From JAKQHY01 sp034429475 (GTDB taxonomy: Bacteria; Chloroflexota; Anaerolineae; B4-G1; SLSP01), in assembly GCA_034429475.1 (NCBI GenBank), contig DAOUGD010000021.1, positions 1-62,277 of the forward strand: a stretch of 62,277 bases of DNA. The letters run 5' to 3'. The notes under the pieces are model-generated. The model did no database searches, was not told the origin of the DNA, and saw only the letters and a program-made list of their open reading frames with translations. Shown here in pieces: positions 24,358-33,146 of this stretch. The translations under genes were made by a program, and so were the position numbers. Within the stretch, counting starts at the first letter, position 1. Each line of letters starts with the position of its first letter.

Positions 24358-27286
24358 TGAGATAGCCTCCGGGTAAGGTTTTCACGGTCGTCACCAGCGC
24401 CTGCATCAGATGGGCGAAGGCCGCATCGCGGGCCTGGGTCAGCATCGGCGCATCGCCCACCAGCACCAGTTGGCGCTTGGCGCGGGTCAGGCTCACGTTG
24501 AGGCGGCGCAATTCGGCCAGAAACCCTACGTTGCCCCGCGCATTGCTGCGGGTGAAGCCGTAAATGATGAGATCGCGCTCTTTGCCCTGGAACGCATCCA
24601 CCGTGGCGACCCAATCCTGAAGCACCGCCTCGGGCAAGGCGCGACGACGCAGGCGTAACACTCGCCGGATGTTTTCGGCCTGCTTCTTGTACGGCACGAT
24701 CACGCCCCATTCGACGCCACGATCGTGGTAGGCCAACACCAGGTCGGCCACGACGCGCGCTTCCAGTGCATTGATGTATCCCCGAATGCCTTCCGCCTCC
24801 TGAGCCGGACGTTCCCACCGGTCGCGCTCCTGGCCCGTATCCACCAGGACCAGCGGCGCCGCAAAAAACGGATCGGTGTAGGCCACCTCCCGTCCGGTAC
24901 GATAGCGGCCTGCGTAGAACTGCTGCGAGATGAAGTCCGCGATCACACGCGGCATACGGTATTGCGTGTCGAGCATCACCTTGCGCGACTCCGGCGTCGT
25001 CTCCCGCCGGAAGAGTTGTTCAAACAGGCTCTGTTCCAGCCAGCCTTGCAGCGTTTCGTCGGCGCCATTCAGGCGCGCCCGCAGATCGTCTTCGACGACC
25101 GGCGGGAGCTGGCGGTCATCGCCGACCAGCACGGCGCGGCGGGCGCGCACCAACGGCACCAGCAAATCCATCACCTGAATCTGCCCGGCTTCATCGGCAA
25201 TCATCAAGTCGAAGGTCAGGTCTTCGAAGCGCGCGTCGGTAGCGACGCCGATGCACGTCGCCCCGACCACCTCGGCCATCTGGATCAGGGTGGGATACAG
25301 GGCCTGGTGGCGCGTTTGGAGCAGCGCGCGCCAATCGGTGAGCAAATCCTTGCGGTGCAGGGCCACCGCGCGCCAGGCGGTAAGGTCTTGCCACCACTTT
25401 TCCAATTTGGCCCGTGGGGAATCGGCCGTCGCCTCCAGGCGCGGCGCATCTGCGAAGTGGGCGCCGAGGGTCTGTACTTGCGCCAGTCCTTCCGCGATGC
25501 CGGCGCGGATCCGCGCCACCTCCTGCTCCGCCGCGACGATGGTCTGTTTGTACCGCAAGGCCTCAACGCTGGCCGCCGCCAGCCGGTAGTAAGCTTCCCA
25601 TATTTGCTGCACATTGCGGGCGGCGACCTCCATCTCGGCGACCGCGGCCTGCCGGCGGAGCACCAACGCCTGCCACCGCACATTCATGCGCTCCCACTGC
25701 GCCAGATTCTCGTCCCGCCGCCAGGGCAGGCGACACAGTGCGGATTGCCAATTCATGCGGTGGCACAGCGCGTCGGCGTCGGCAACGGCGCGGAAGGCGC
25801 GGCCGCTGGCGTCGTGGAAACGCCGGGTCTGACGTTCAATGGCCGCCGCCGCATCGTCATACCGCGCCCGTTGCCAGTCGCGCAGCGCGGTCTCGGCCTG
25901 GATCAGACGCGCGCGTGCCTGCTCCTGCTCCATAATGGTATGCAACAACGCATCCAAACGCTGTTGCAGGGTCGGCCAAGCGGCTTCGATGGCGGCCATC
26001 GCAGCAAAATGCGGTTCGGTGTTCGCCAGAATTTGGGCCTGTAGGGCGCGCGCCCGATAGTCAATCATCAAAGGCTGCACGCTGGACGACACCGCCTCCT
26101 CTCGCCCAATCCGCAAGGCATCCACATCGTGCAGCGCCTCCAAAACGTTGTCCACCGCTTTGTTGTTCTTGGACGTGATCAACACTTTGTGCCCGCGCGC
26201 CGTCTGGTGCCGCACAATGGCGCGGATCGTGTGGGTTTTCCCGGTTCCCGGCGGGCCTAACGCCAACAGCAAGTCCGGTACACTAACAGCGCGCGTCACC
26301 ATATCGCGCTGCGCCGGGTTGAGTTCCGCGAGGGCCAAAGCCGCTGCGGGGAGGGTATAGGGGGCAAACTGCCCCTCAACGATGGCCGGCAACACAGCCG
26401 GGTTGAGCGCCCGACGCGCCCGCAACGCCTGGAGCGCGTCCTTTTGGATCCGGTATTGTTTGGTGGACACAAAAGGCGCCAGCCACGCCACTTGCTGCAC
26501 GTGGTCCCAATCCACAAATTGGTGGAAACGGACTTGCACTTCCCGCCCTTGCGCCCCTAGCGTTTGGATTACCCCGGTATAGCCAATGCCCGACGCGCCC
26601 GCCTCCCCCACCCCGGCGCGCACATAGTCGCCCAGCGCAAATTCGGTCGCGGCGGCTAGGCGAAAGCGGTAAGTGTCCCCGGTAAGACGCGCGGCCACGG
26701 CCGGCGCAGCGCTGACCACCAGCGCGACCCCCTGAGCAATCGCCTTTTCCTGCTCGATGGTGCAGGCCAGATCGATCAGGGTCTCCACATGGTTCAAAAA
26801 CGTGGACTGCGCCGGCGTGAGTTCCTGCGACGCGGCGGGCGGACGCGGAACTGTGTTCTCAGCCGCCTCCCAGAGCGCGCGGATTTTGTCAAAGCCGGCG
26901 GGCACATCGCCCACAGCTTTCAGTTCGACCACTTCCGCATGGAGTACCCAACGCCGGGGTTGCACGCGCAGGGCGCAGCGCGCAATCTGATTGTGACTGC
27001 GCAAAGACAAGGGCGAGAGGCGATAGGCATAGTAACCGCCGCCCTTGCGGGTGGGGCCGCATTCAATCTCGTACCGGGGGGTGCAGAAAGTGATCAGGGT
27101 CTCCCCATCACGACCGGGGCGCAGAAAGGCGGGCACGCCGTGGGCCATCACGACATTGAGGTCTTCGTCCACCCCGGCGCGGGTCGGCGGGATTACGCCG
27201 GGATAATCCTCCGCCGCGCGCTGATAGCGCCCCACTTCGATGACCAGGTGCAAGTCGTGAGTCAGACGGCAGAGGTGCAACGTCAT
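24320..27286 (-). CDS. SF1B Upf1-like helicase
   Basis: Starting at ATG 27286 (988 aa), which overlaps the upstream stop in an ATGA junction; a GTG at 27307 is possible. Helicase motifs are clear: Walker A GPPGTGKTHT (344-353), motif II DLMIADEAGQ, motif III VGDDRQLPPV, LDTQYRMP, motif V VDAFQGKERDLI and motif VI LNVSLTRAKRQLVLVG. A long coiled-coil-like insertion separates motifs Ia and II, and the N-terminal 340 residues are unrecognised. Upf1-like helicases unwind RNA or DNA 5' to 3'. In bacterial accessory loci such proteins are frequent in antiphage modules, which is only a contextual hint here. Confidence 0.85.
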   Translation of the reverse strand: MTLHLCRLTHDLHLVIEVGRYQRAAEDYPGVIPPTRAGVDEDLNVVMAHGVPAFLRPGRDGETLITFCTPRYEIECGPTRKGGGYYAYRLSPLSLRSHNQIARCALRVQPRRWVLHAEVVELKAVGDVPAGFDKIRALWEAAENTVPRPPAASQELTPAQSTFLNHVETLIDLACTIEQEKAIAQGVALVVSAAPAVAARLTGDTYRFRLAAATEFALGDYVRAGVGEAGASGIGYTGVIQTLGAQGREVQVRFHQFVDWDHVQQVAWLAPFVSTKQYRIQKDALQALRARRALNPAVLPAIVEGQFAPYTLPAAALALAELNPAQRDMVTRAVSVPDLLLALGPPGTGKTHTIRAIVRHQTARGHKVLITSKNNKAVDNVLEALHDVDALRIGREEAVSSSVQPLMIDYRARALQAQILANTEPHFAAMAAIEAAWPTLQQRLDALLHTIMEQEQARARLIQAETALRDWQRARYDDAAAAIERQTRRFHDASGRAFRAVADADALCHRMNWQSALCRLPWRRDENLAQWERMNVRWQALVLRRQAAVAEMEVAARNVQQIWEAYYRLAAASVEALRYKQTIVAAEQEVARIRAGIAEGLAQVQTLGAHFADAPRLEATADSPRAKLEKWWQDLTAWRAVALHRKDLLTDWRALLQTRHQALYPTLIQMAEVVGATCIGVATDARFEDLTFDLMIADEAGQIQVMDLLVPLVRARRAVLVGDDRQLPPVVEDDLRARLNGADETLQGWLEQSLFEQLFRRETTPESRKVMLDTQYRMPRVIADFISQQFYAGRYRTGREVAYTDPFFAAPLVLVDTGQERDRWERPAQEAEGIRGYINALEARVVADLVLAYHDRGVEWGVIVPYKKQAENIRRVLRLRRRALPEAVLQDWVATVDAFQGKERDLIIYGFTRSNARGNVGFLAELRRLNVSLTRAKRQLVLVGDAPMLTQARDAAFAHLMQALVTTVKTLPGGYLNVHDLRRQLAPD

Positions 27287-27498
27287 CCGCCCACCCCCAG
27301 CAGCCACATAATGACAAGGCCGAGCAGGAGTAAACAGGCCGAGAAAAACCAGGTCATTTCGCGCACGCTTTGGGGGTTCAGTTCGTATTCGGGCGGCGCC
27401 GGCGGAATGGGGCGGCGCGGAAAAGGCACCTCGGCCTGCAACCGCGCCGGCGCGCGCACCAGCCCCTCGTTATAGCGTTCGACCAACTCGGATGGCAT
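27283..27498 (-). CDS. 71-aa C-terminal single-span membrane protein
   Basis: ATG 27498 follows AGGAGG with 7-bp spacing. The protein begins MPSELVERYNEGLV, has a proline-rich middle and ends in a hydrophobic helix (MTWFFSACLLLLGLVIMWLL). Its stop overlaps the helicase start (ATGA), so it is the first gene of a three-gene operon. It may tether the helicase to the membrane. A longer upstream frame to 27687 lacks such a ribosome binding site and is not favoured. Confidence 0.65.
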   Translation of the reverse strand: MPSELVERYNEGLVRAPARLQAEVPFPRRPIPPAPPEYELNPQSVREMTWFFSACLLLLGLVIMWLLGVGG

Positions 27499-27710
27499 TG
27501 TGTTCCTCCTGAAAACCATTCTGGCGGCGCGGCTGACCCTACGCTCAGGCCCACGCATGACGTTACACAGCCTCATCCAGCCGTGTCGTAAAGCGGCGCT
27601 TTCCATCCGCCTAAGCATTGGTGGTGGAAACCCACGGCACACTATCCCCGGCGAGAAATCCGCGGGAGAATTCCTGCCGCCCATCAAATGTAATTTCTAC
27701 GGGATACCCC

Positions 27711-27732
27711 GTCTCCTGGCGCGCCAGGAGAC
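27711..27732. promoter_or_regulatory. Perfect 22-bp palindrome in the helicase operon leader
   Basis: GTCTCCTGGCG and its exact complement CGCCAGGAGAC abut without a loop. It lies between the predicted promoter (about 27.82 kb) and the first start codon (27498), in a leader of roughly 300 nt. It could be an operator for a dimeric regulator or an RNA hairpin. Confidence 0.5.
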
Positions 27733-27799
27733 AAATTTCGAGGTCGGCATAAGGGGGGGACAAATCCGGCACGGTAGGCACTCACTTTGCCTGGCTAGT

Positions 27800-27832
27800 A
27801 TGTGACCAGATGGTACACAACGAGTATAGCAT
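27800..27832 (-). promoter_or_regulatory. Promoter of the membrane protein-helicase-winged-helix operon
   Basis: On the minus strand an extended -10 TGCTATACT (TATACT at 27823-27828) is followed by CGTTGTGTACC and CTGGTCACATAC. The same order of blocks is found upstream of the Hsp70-like gene (TGCTATACT, GTTGTGTAC, TTGGTCATAC). TTGCTT lies 16 bp upstream as a possible -35. Confidence 0.5.
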
Positions 27833-27939
27833 ACAAGCTGGCTGAAGCAACAAACGGTGGCCGAGTTGTGGAAAATCGCAATGCGAGGCGGTCAAACAAC
27901 TCTATAGTTTTTCAATCTTTTTGAGGAGCGCTACTGGAA

Positions 27940-30405
27940 CTACAACGACTCAGGCTCTTCGCCTCCCTGGTTTGCCGCTGTATGCTGTCGAATCTCTGCC
28001 ATTAATTGCTGCCCCAATGTAAACCACCCCTCCGGGTCCTCTGGCAATTGTGCGGCTAACTCCACTGCTTGCTGGGCAGCGGCCAGCGCTTGGGGAGACT
28101 GACGCTTCGCCCAATAGGCAAGTGCTACCATGTACGTAACATAACACTGTCGGGCAATAGTGGCGGGGAATTCACTCCCCATCTGCGTCAACAATTCCAT
28201 TAGGCGCGGGTAGATATGGCATGCTGCGCCAGGGTTCGCCACTTGAAAGCTCAATTCATACAACTGTAGCAAGGCTTCATATTCCAGAATTGAGGCTGCG
28301 CTCCTTTGGGCAATGCCCAATACTTGCCGGAGGATTATGTAGGCCAAATCAAATTGCGCGTCATCCTGAAGCATCTGAGCCGCAGCCAGCAGCAGCTCGC
28401 CAGCTTGCAAATGCCAAGCATTCTTCAGCGCTATCATAGCGCCGTTGATTAGCTCTTGGATTGGCAGTAGAGAGGGGCTATCATGTCGCTCCAATTGAAT
28501 TTTAGGTTTGATAGCGACCAATCGTAATTTCTCGTTCCCACTCTGCTGGGCGTATTTGTAACCCAGGCGATAGAGCCGGCGGGCGGCCGAGAATTGTTGG
28601 CGCTGCCAGTGAGCCTCAAAAGCTTCAAAACACAGATACCCTTTGTCCACTGCGGCGATGGCGGGATTTTTCAATACCCGTTCAAAATAGGGTTGGGCTT
28701 GATCCCACTTATTCAACCCCCGCAAGTGGCGGGTCATCACATGGTCAAAGCCGCCCTGACAGCGCCGCGATAAATGCGCCCAATACGGTTCCAGGCGGGA
28801 TAGCCAGGTGTGCAATTTGCGTGGTTGCACAGAAAACATTAAGTAGTTGTGCCCCAAGCTCATCAAGTCTATACACATATCATATTGGGCGGCAGCGTAA
28901 GCATATTCAAAAGCCTGTTCCAGATTTGGCCAATCGGGAGTAAACACAGCTAGAGTAGATTCCAAGGTAGGGAATAATCGCATGGCCAGTTGAAGCTGTA
29001 CGTGAATGTACCACGCTTGCACCTCCGCCCATTCCTGTAATTCGTACAATAACTGGCGGGCATAGTCATGGATCAAAGTATGCAGGCGGAAACGGGGGGG
29101 TGTAGTCTCCGTGCTTTCCAATAGGCTCAGGTCATAAAGCTGCCACAAGATCCGTTCTACCCCAATCTCGAACTCGGTATCAGGGAGATCGCCATACTCC
29201 GCGACTTCCCACAGCTCACCTACGGCAATCCCGCGAAAATCATTCTCGTACCCATAGATTCCCAAGCGCCGGAAATGCCTTTGCATCGGCAGAGATAGGG
29301 CCGTGTAACTCAACTCCAGCGCGGCGCGCACACTCGTTTCCCGACTGTCCGTACTCCCCACGGCCAAAAGTGTCAAGCGTTGATGACAGTCCGCTAAATG
29401 TTGGCTGACATACTGCCAGCCCCGTAGTCGTACTTGGGAACCCACCAAGGCCACCGCCAAAGGCATCCGCTCCACCAACCGCAGCAGTTCGGCGCTAACC
29501 AGAGGTGGTTCCGCTGCCACCTGGCGTTCTCCCGCACGGGCACGTAACAAAAACAGCGCTTCGGCTTCTGTCATCGCCGCCACGTTCAGCAGCATTACAT
29601 CTGGCAAACAGGTGATCAACGTCCGGTCGCGCGTCGTAAGGATTAACCGCACCCGATCGTGGAAAAATAGCAATGGTTCCAGGGCGGCATATTCCCAAAT
29701 ATCATCTACTACGATTAGCCAGCGTTGTGCCGGGTGTGCCAACCACTGCGCAATCTTTTGGCGCAGTGTGATGACATCATCCGTACTACGTACTGGCAGT
29801 TTGAGGAAAGCACACCAACGGCTTAACCAATCCAGAGGCTGGCCGGCGGGACCTAGGGTAGCCCAGAGCACCCCACTCCAAAATGTCGAACGCACCTGCG
29901 GGTCTTCCAAGATCCCGCGCACCAGATACGTTTTACCACATCCCCCCATCCCCCACACCAATACGGGAAATGCCGTGGACTCCAACACTAACGCCTTCAG
30001 TTGCCGTAACTCTGCCTCGCGCTCGACATACACCGCAGGGGAATGGCTATATAGTTGCGCACCGTTCACGTAGCGGTCTGCCCAGCTCGCCCACCATGTC
30101 AAGAACTCCTGGCGGGCAGCGGGTGAGCCGGGCGCCTGGTTCACCATCGCCCGAAAAGTTGCGGGAGATATCTCCATTTCTTGCAACGCATACTGTAATT
30201 CTCCCGGCTCAGATAACGCGCGGACTTGGCGCAAATGCAACAAGATCGCCACAAACACGTCTTCGTTAAGCCCATGTTGTCCTTTCAAAGCGCGGAACAA
30301 GGCGCTATTCCCCCGAGATGTCACTTCCGCCAAGTCGCTATAGGTCAAACCCGCTCGTTCTAACCAATGATTCAGCCATGAGACCAACTTTGCCCCTTTT
30401 AACAT
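27940..30405 (-). CDS. STAND (NB-ARC-type) ATPase with HTH-like N-terminus and TPR-like C-terminus
   Basis: ATG 30405 with GGAGGAAG upstream gives 821 aa; the longer frame to 30489 has no ribosome binding site. Residues 1-60 (YSDLAEVTSRGNSALFRALKG) resemble an XRE-like HTH. An NB-ARC core follows: Walker A WGMGGCGKTY (151-160), Walker B RWLIVVDDIWE, VRLILTTRDR sensor and MPLAVALVG. A winged helix and about 400 residues of helical, TPR-like repeats complete it. STAND proteins oligomerise on ligand binding and act as regulators or as antiphage sensors. No effector domain is obvious, so a transcription-factor role is equally likely. Confidence 0.8.
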   Translation of the reverse strand: MLKGAKLVSWLNHWLERAGLTYSDLAEVTSRGNSALFRALKGQHGLNEDVFVAILLHLRQVRALSEPGELQYALQEMEISPATFRAMVNQAPGSPAARQEFLTWWASWADRYVNGAQLYSHSPAVYVEREAELRQLKALVLESTAFPVLVWGMGGCGKTYLVRGILEDPQVRSTFWSGVLWATLGPAGQPLDWLSRWCAFLKLPVRSTDDVITLRQKIAQWLAHPAQRWLIVVDDIWEYAALEPLLFFHDRVRLILTTRDRTLITCLPDVMLLNVAAMTEAEALFLLRARAGERQVAAEPPLVSAELLRLVERMPLAVALVGSQVRLRGWQYVSQHLADCHQRLTLLAVGSTDSRETSVRAALELSYTALSLPMQRHFRRLGIYGYENDFRGIAVGELWEVAEYGDLPDTEFEIGVERILWQLYDLSLLESTETTPPRFRLHTLIHDYARQLLYELQEWAEVQAWYIHVQLQLAMRLFPTLESTLAVFTPDWPNLEQAFEYAYAAAQYDMCIDLMSLGHNYLMFSVQPRKLHTWLSRLEPYWAHLSRRCQGGFDHVMTRHLRGLNKWDQAQPYFERVLKNPAIAAVDKGYLCFEAFEAHWQRQQFSAARRLYRLGYKYAQQSGNEKLRLVAIKPKIQLERHDSPSLLPIQELINGAMIALKNAWHLQAGELLLAAAQMLQDDAQFDLAYIILRQVLGIAQRSAASILEYEALLQLYELSFQVANPGAACHIYPRLMELLTQMGSEFPATIARQCYVTYMVALAYWAKRQSPQALAAAQQAVELAAQLPEDPEGWFTLGQQLMAEIRQHTAANQGGEEPESL

Positions 30406-30416
30406 CGTCACTTCCT

Positions 30417-30448
30417 CCAAAAGTGCAATGATTTTGCCAAAAGTGCAA
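30417..30448. repeat. Two CCAAAAGTGCAA direct repeats, 20 bp apart
   Basis: Perfect 12-bp copies at 30417-30428 and 30437-30448 lie immediately upstream of the STAND gene start. The first overlaps its ribosome binding site on the minus strand. Two-turn spacing suggests a cooperative operator, possibly bound by the HTH part of the STAND protein itself. Confidence 0.5.
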
Positions 30449-30649
30449 GCGCCAATCCAAATATGCAATCCAATCCCTTGAATCTGCAATGTGGCTGTTG
30501 CTATGATGAGAGTGACTGAATGGACAGTATCACCATAGCATCAAAGCATCCTTCAGTCAATTTCCGGGAATGATGTAACCGATCGCGATACCCTCATTTC
30601 TTAAACGAGCGGCGCCGCTCTTTAGCTTTTCACTGCTAAGGAGAGACCT

Positions 30650-30814
30650 ATGAGCACCTTTACAACCGAATATCACCCCATATCAGACCTGGGTGACGAG
30701 TTCTGCTACACCCTCGCCCAGGCGATCCGCCGCCTCTTGGACTTGTCCCAGGACGGCACTGACGATACCGAAGAGGAGGCCGCAGATGCTGAAAACCAAT
30801 CTCCCCAGAGATGA
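30650..30814 (+). CDS. 54-aa acidic protein in front of serine recombinase 1
   Basis: ATG 30650 has AAGGAGAG at good spacing. The protein MSTFTTEYHPISDLGDEFCY continues with ALAQ-like helix LAQAIRRLLDL and an acidic tail. Its end overlaps the start of recombinase 1 by 29 bp in another frame, which suggests coupling. Small proteins beside large serine integrases can be recombination directionality factors, but this is position-based inference only. Confidence 0.55.
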   Translation: MSTFTTEYHPISDLGDEFCYTLAQAIRRLLDLSQDGTDDTEEEAADAENQSPQR

Positions 30815-32594
30815 GGCGCCCACCGATCCTGAAGTGGACGCCGACCTGCGCGAACTGTTCCGCGTGCAACCGCGGGAGGCAGCACCTCAGGCGCTGCGCG
30901 CCTATGGCTACATCCGCAAGTCCAAGCTAGACAAAGAACTACCGGAGCATAGCCTGCCCAGTCAGGCCAAACGTATCCAGGAATGTGCAGCGGCTCACGG
31001 CTGGCCGATTGAGGACCAGAACATCTACGCTGATGCCGGCGTCTCCGGACGGCTGGCGCAGCGCCCCGCCTTACACGCCCTGAAACAATGTATCCGCACT
31101 CACCAGGTGGACGTGCTCATCGTGGATCGCGTGGACCGCCTCTTCCGCAGCCTGTTTGACTTGCTGGAGTTCATCAAATTCCTCAACGACCATCAGGTAC
31201 GCCTGATCTCGGTGCGGGAGAACATTGACTATAGTCACGCCTGGGGCAAACTTGTCCTCTACATCCTGGGGGTGCTGGCCGAGTTCTACTCCAATGTGCT
31301 CTCCGAGGAAATGCGTTTGCTCCGCGAGCATCAGGCCGCGCAGGGCCGTCTCAGCAGCACCTACCGCTTTGGTTACTGCAATGGACGTTGCACGCACTGT
31401 ACCGACCCCAACGGCCCGGGCTATTGCCCCTATGCTGGCGGTCCCGACCGGCACAATGGCGCGTTTCGCATCCCCCACCCGGTGGAGGCCATCGCCGTGC
31501 GCCTGGCGTATGAATGGTACGCCGCCGGCGAACTCTCCGACGCGGACATCGCCCGGCAGTTGAATGCCGAGCCCTGCATCTGGGAAGACGGCGCCCGCTT
31601 GACCCTGCGCACTAAAGGCCGGCCCGGCGTCTATAAGCAGCCTGAAGCCAAATCCCTCACCTGGGAACCAGAAGCCGCCGATTCACTACCAGACGCAATG
31701 CCCTCTGACTCAGAACCGCCGGAATTACGCTACCCACCGGGCGAGTTCGACCGGGATGCGGTGCGGGCAATCCTGACCAACCCCGTGTATGCCGGCTATG
31801 TGCTGTACTACGGTACGTACCAGGGCGGGAAAAGCAAAAAAGGCGAGCTCCTGATGGGCAAGAAACGCCACGCAGCTACAGAATTCTATCCAGGCAAACA
31901 CGAAGCCTTGGTGCCGTTGGCGCTCTACCGGAAAGTGCAGAAGTTGCGGGGCAACCGGGAGCATCGCACCACCGGCCTGCGCCAACCGGCGCGTACTTTT
32001 CCGCTCACCGGTATCCTACACTGTCAGGAGCAAGCTAGTCCCCTCCGGGGCATTAGCAGCAATGGGGGCAAATCACGCTACTATGTGGATAAACTCTGCA
32101 AGGATCGCCTGCCGCGCGCGGCCTGGCACCAGCCGAACCTGCGCGCGGATCGCCTGGAAGCCCAGGTGACCGAATGGGTGGGGCAAATGCAGTTACCGGC
32201 AGAGTGGCAACAGCGCATCCTGGCCTACGTGGTTTATGACGAAGGGCTGGTCGACATCGAACAGGAGAAGTTCGCTGTACGGCAACGCCTGGCGCGCGCG
32301 CAACAGTTGCATGAGCTGGGAGACTACACGCTGAAGCGCTACAACCAGGTGAAAGCTGAGTGTCAGCGACGATTAACCGCCTTGGCGCCGACCGCCACTG
32401 AGTCTGGGCAGGAAGCGCAACTCTTGCTGGATAACCTGCCGGCGCTCTGGGCCAGCCTCACCCCCGACGAACTCAAGAGCCTTTACACCCTCATCTTCGA
32501 CGTCATCTACGTGAACGACGCCGGCATTGCGGAAGTGGTGCCGCATGAGGCGTTCCAACCGCTGCTGGCCGATATCCTGCCACCCGCGGCCTAA
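30786..32594 (+). CDS. Large serine recombinase 1
   Basis: ATG 30786 follows GGAGG and gives 602 aa. The resolvase catalytic domain starts near residue 40 (RAYGYIRKSKLD; nucleophile likely Ser46) with VLIVDRVDRLFRS. The recombinase DNA-binding domain and a coiled-coil tail (KFAVRQRLARAQQLHELG) follow. An extra Cys-rich insert reads CTHCTDPNGPGYCP. The usual zinc beta-ribbon is degenerate (LHCQEQASPLRG has only one of the CxxC cysteines). Such enzymes catalyse site-specific integration and excision. A second, related recombinase lies 550 bp downstream. Confidence 0.85.
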   Translation: MLKTNLPRDEAPTDPEVDADLRELFRVQPREAAPQALRAYGYIRKSKLDKELPEHSLPSQAKRIQECAAAHGWPIEDQNIYADAGVSGRLAQRPALHALKQCIRTHQVDVLIVDRVDRLFRSLFDLLEFIKFLNDHQVRLISVRENIDYSHAWGKLVLYILGVLAEFYSNVLSEEMRLLREHQAAQGRLSSTYRFGYCNGRCTHCTDPNGPGYCPYAGGPDRHNGAFRIPHPVEAIAVRLAYEWYAAGELSDADIARQLNAEPCIWEDGARLTLRTKGRPGVYKQPEAKSLTWEPEAADSLPDAMPSDSEPPELRYPPGEFDRDAVRAILTNPVYAGYVLYYGTYQGGKSKKGELLMGKKRHAATEFYPGKHEALVPLALYRKVQKLRGNREHRTTGLRQPARTFPLTGILHCQEQASPLRGISSNGGKSRYYVDKLCKDRLPRAAWHQPNLRADRLEAQVTEWVGQMQLPAEWQQRILAYVVYDEGLVDIEQEKFAVRQRLARAQQLHELGDYTLKRYNQVKAECQRRLTALAPTATESGQEAQLLLDNLPALWASLTPDELKSLYTLIFDVIYVNDAGIAEVVPHEAFQPLLADILPPAA

Positions 32595-32657
32595 CCCTAC
32601 CGGGCGGGCGATGAGCCCGCCCGGTATCTGGCTTTTCGCCAAATCGCGAATTACAGT

Positions 32658-33056
32658 TCACTCACTGGAGGGCAAATGCCCACTCAACAACAAACGGATC
32701 GCCGCGATCAACTCACGCCGCCGCATCGGATCGGCGATCTGCTGCAAGTCCTCCACCAACGGCCGGATATCCGCCGGCATCTGCGTTGGATCCACTTCCG
32801 CCTGCGCAAAAATCTCCATCGGCGGATAACCGGCCAACTCCAACAAAATGTTGGGGTTGACGCCGAAGTGATCGGCCAGCGCCATCACCGACGTGCGCGC
32901 CGGCCGCTGCCCGCGCCGCGTGTAGCGCCGCATGGCCTGATGATCCAACCCCGCCCGCAGCGAGGCTTCCCGATAACTCTCATTCCGCTCCGCCAGCAAT
33001 TGCTCCAGGTACCCCGCCAGCGGGCGGGCATCATATTCACTGCGTTTATGGCTCAT
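32658..33056 (-). CDS. XRE-type transcriptional regulator between the recombinases
   Basis: The 132-aa protein has a Cro/CI-like HTH (EASLRAGLDHQAMRRYTRRG, SVMALADHFGVNPNILLELAGY) followed by a helical C-terminal part. It is divergent from recombinase 2; the two starts are 90 bp apart, so it probably controls that gene and itself. It faces convergently into recombinase 1. Confidence 0.75.
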   Translation of the reverse strand: MSHKRSEYDARPLAGYLEQLLAERNESYREASLRAGLDHQAMRRYTRRGQRPARTSVMALADHFGVNPNILLELAGYPPMEIFAQAEVDPTQMPADIRPLVEDLQQIADPMRRRELIAAIRLLLSGHLPSSE

Positions 33057-33146
33057 GTTTCGTTTCGCTTTCTTTGCCGGACCAGAAGCCGCACATATAA
33101 TAACCCCTATCTATTTCACCCCAGACCCTTCAGGAGGTTGGTTACT

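Noticed and set aside
24725..26044. 439-codon plus-strand frame in the helicase gene
   Set aside because: Shadow of the helicase; composition is His/Arg/Gly-rich without motifs.
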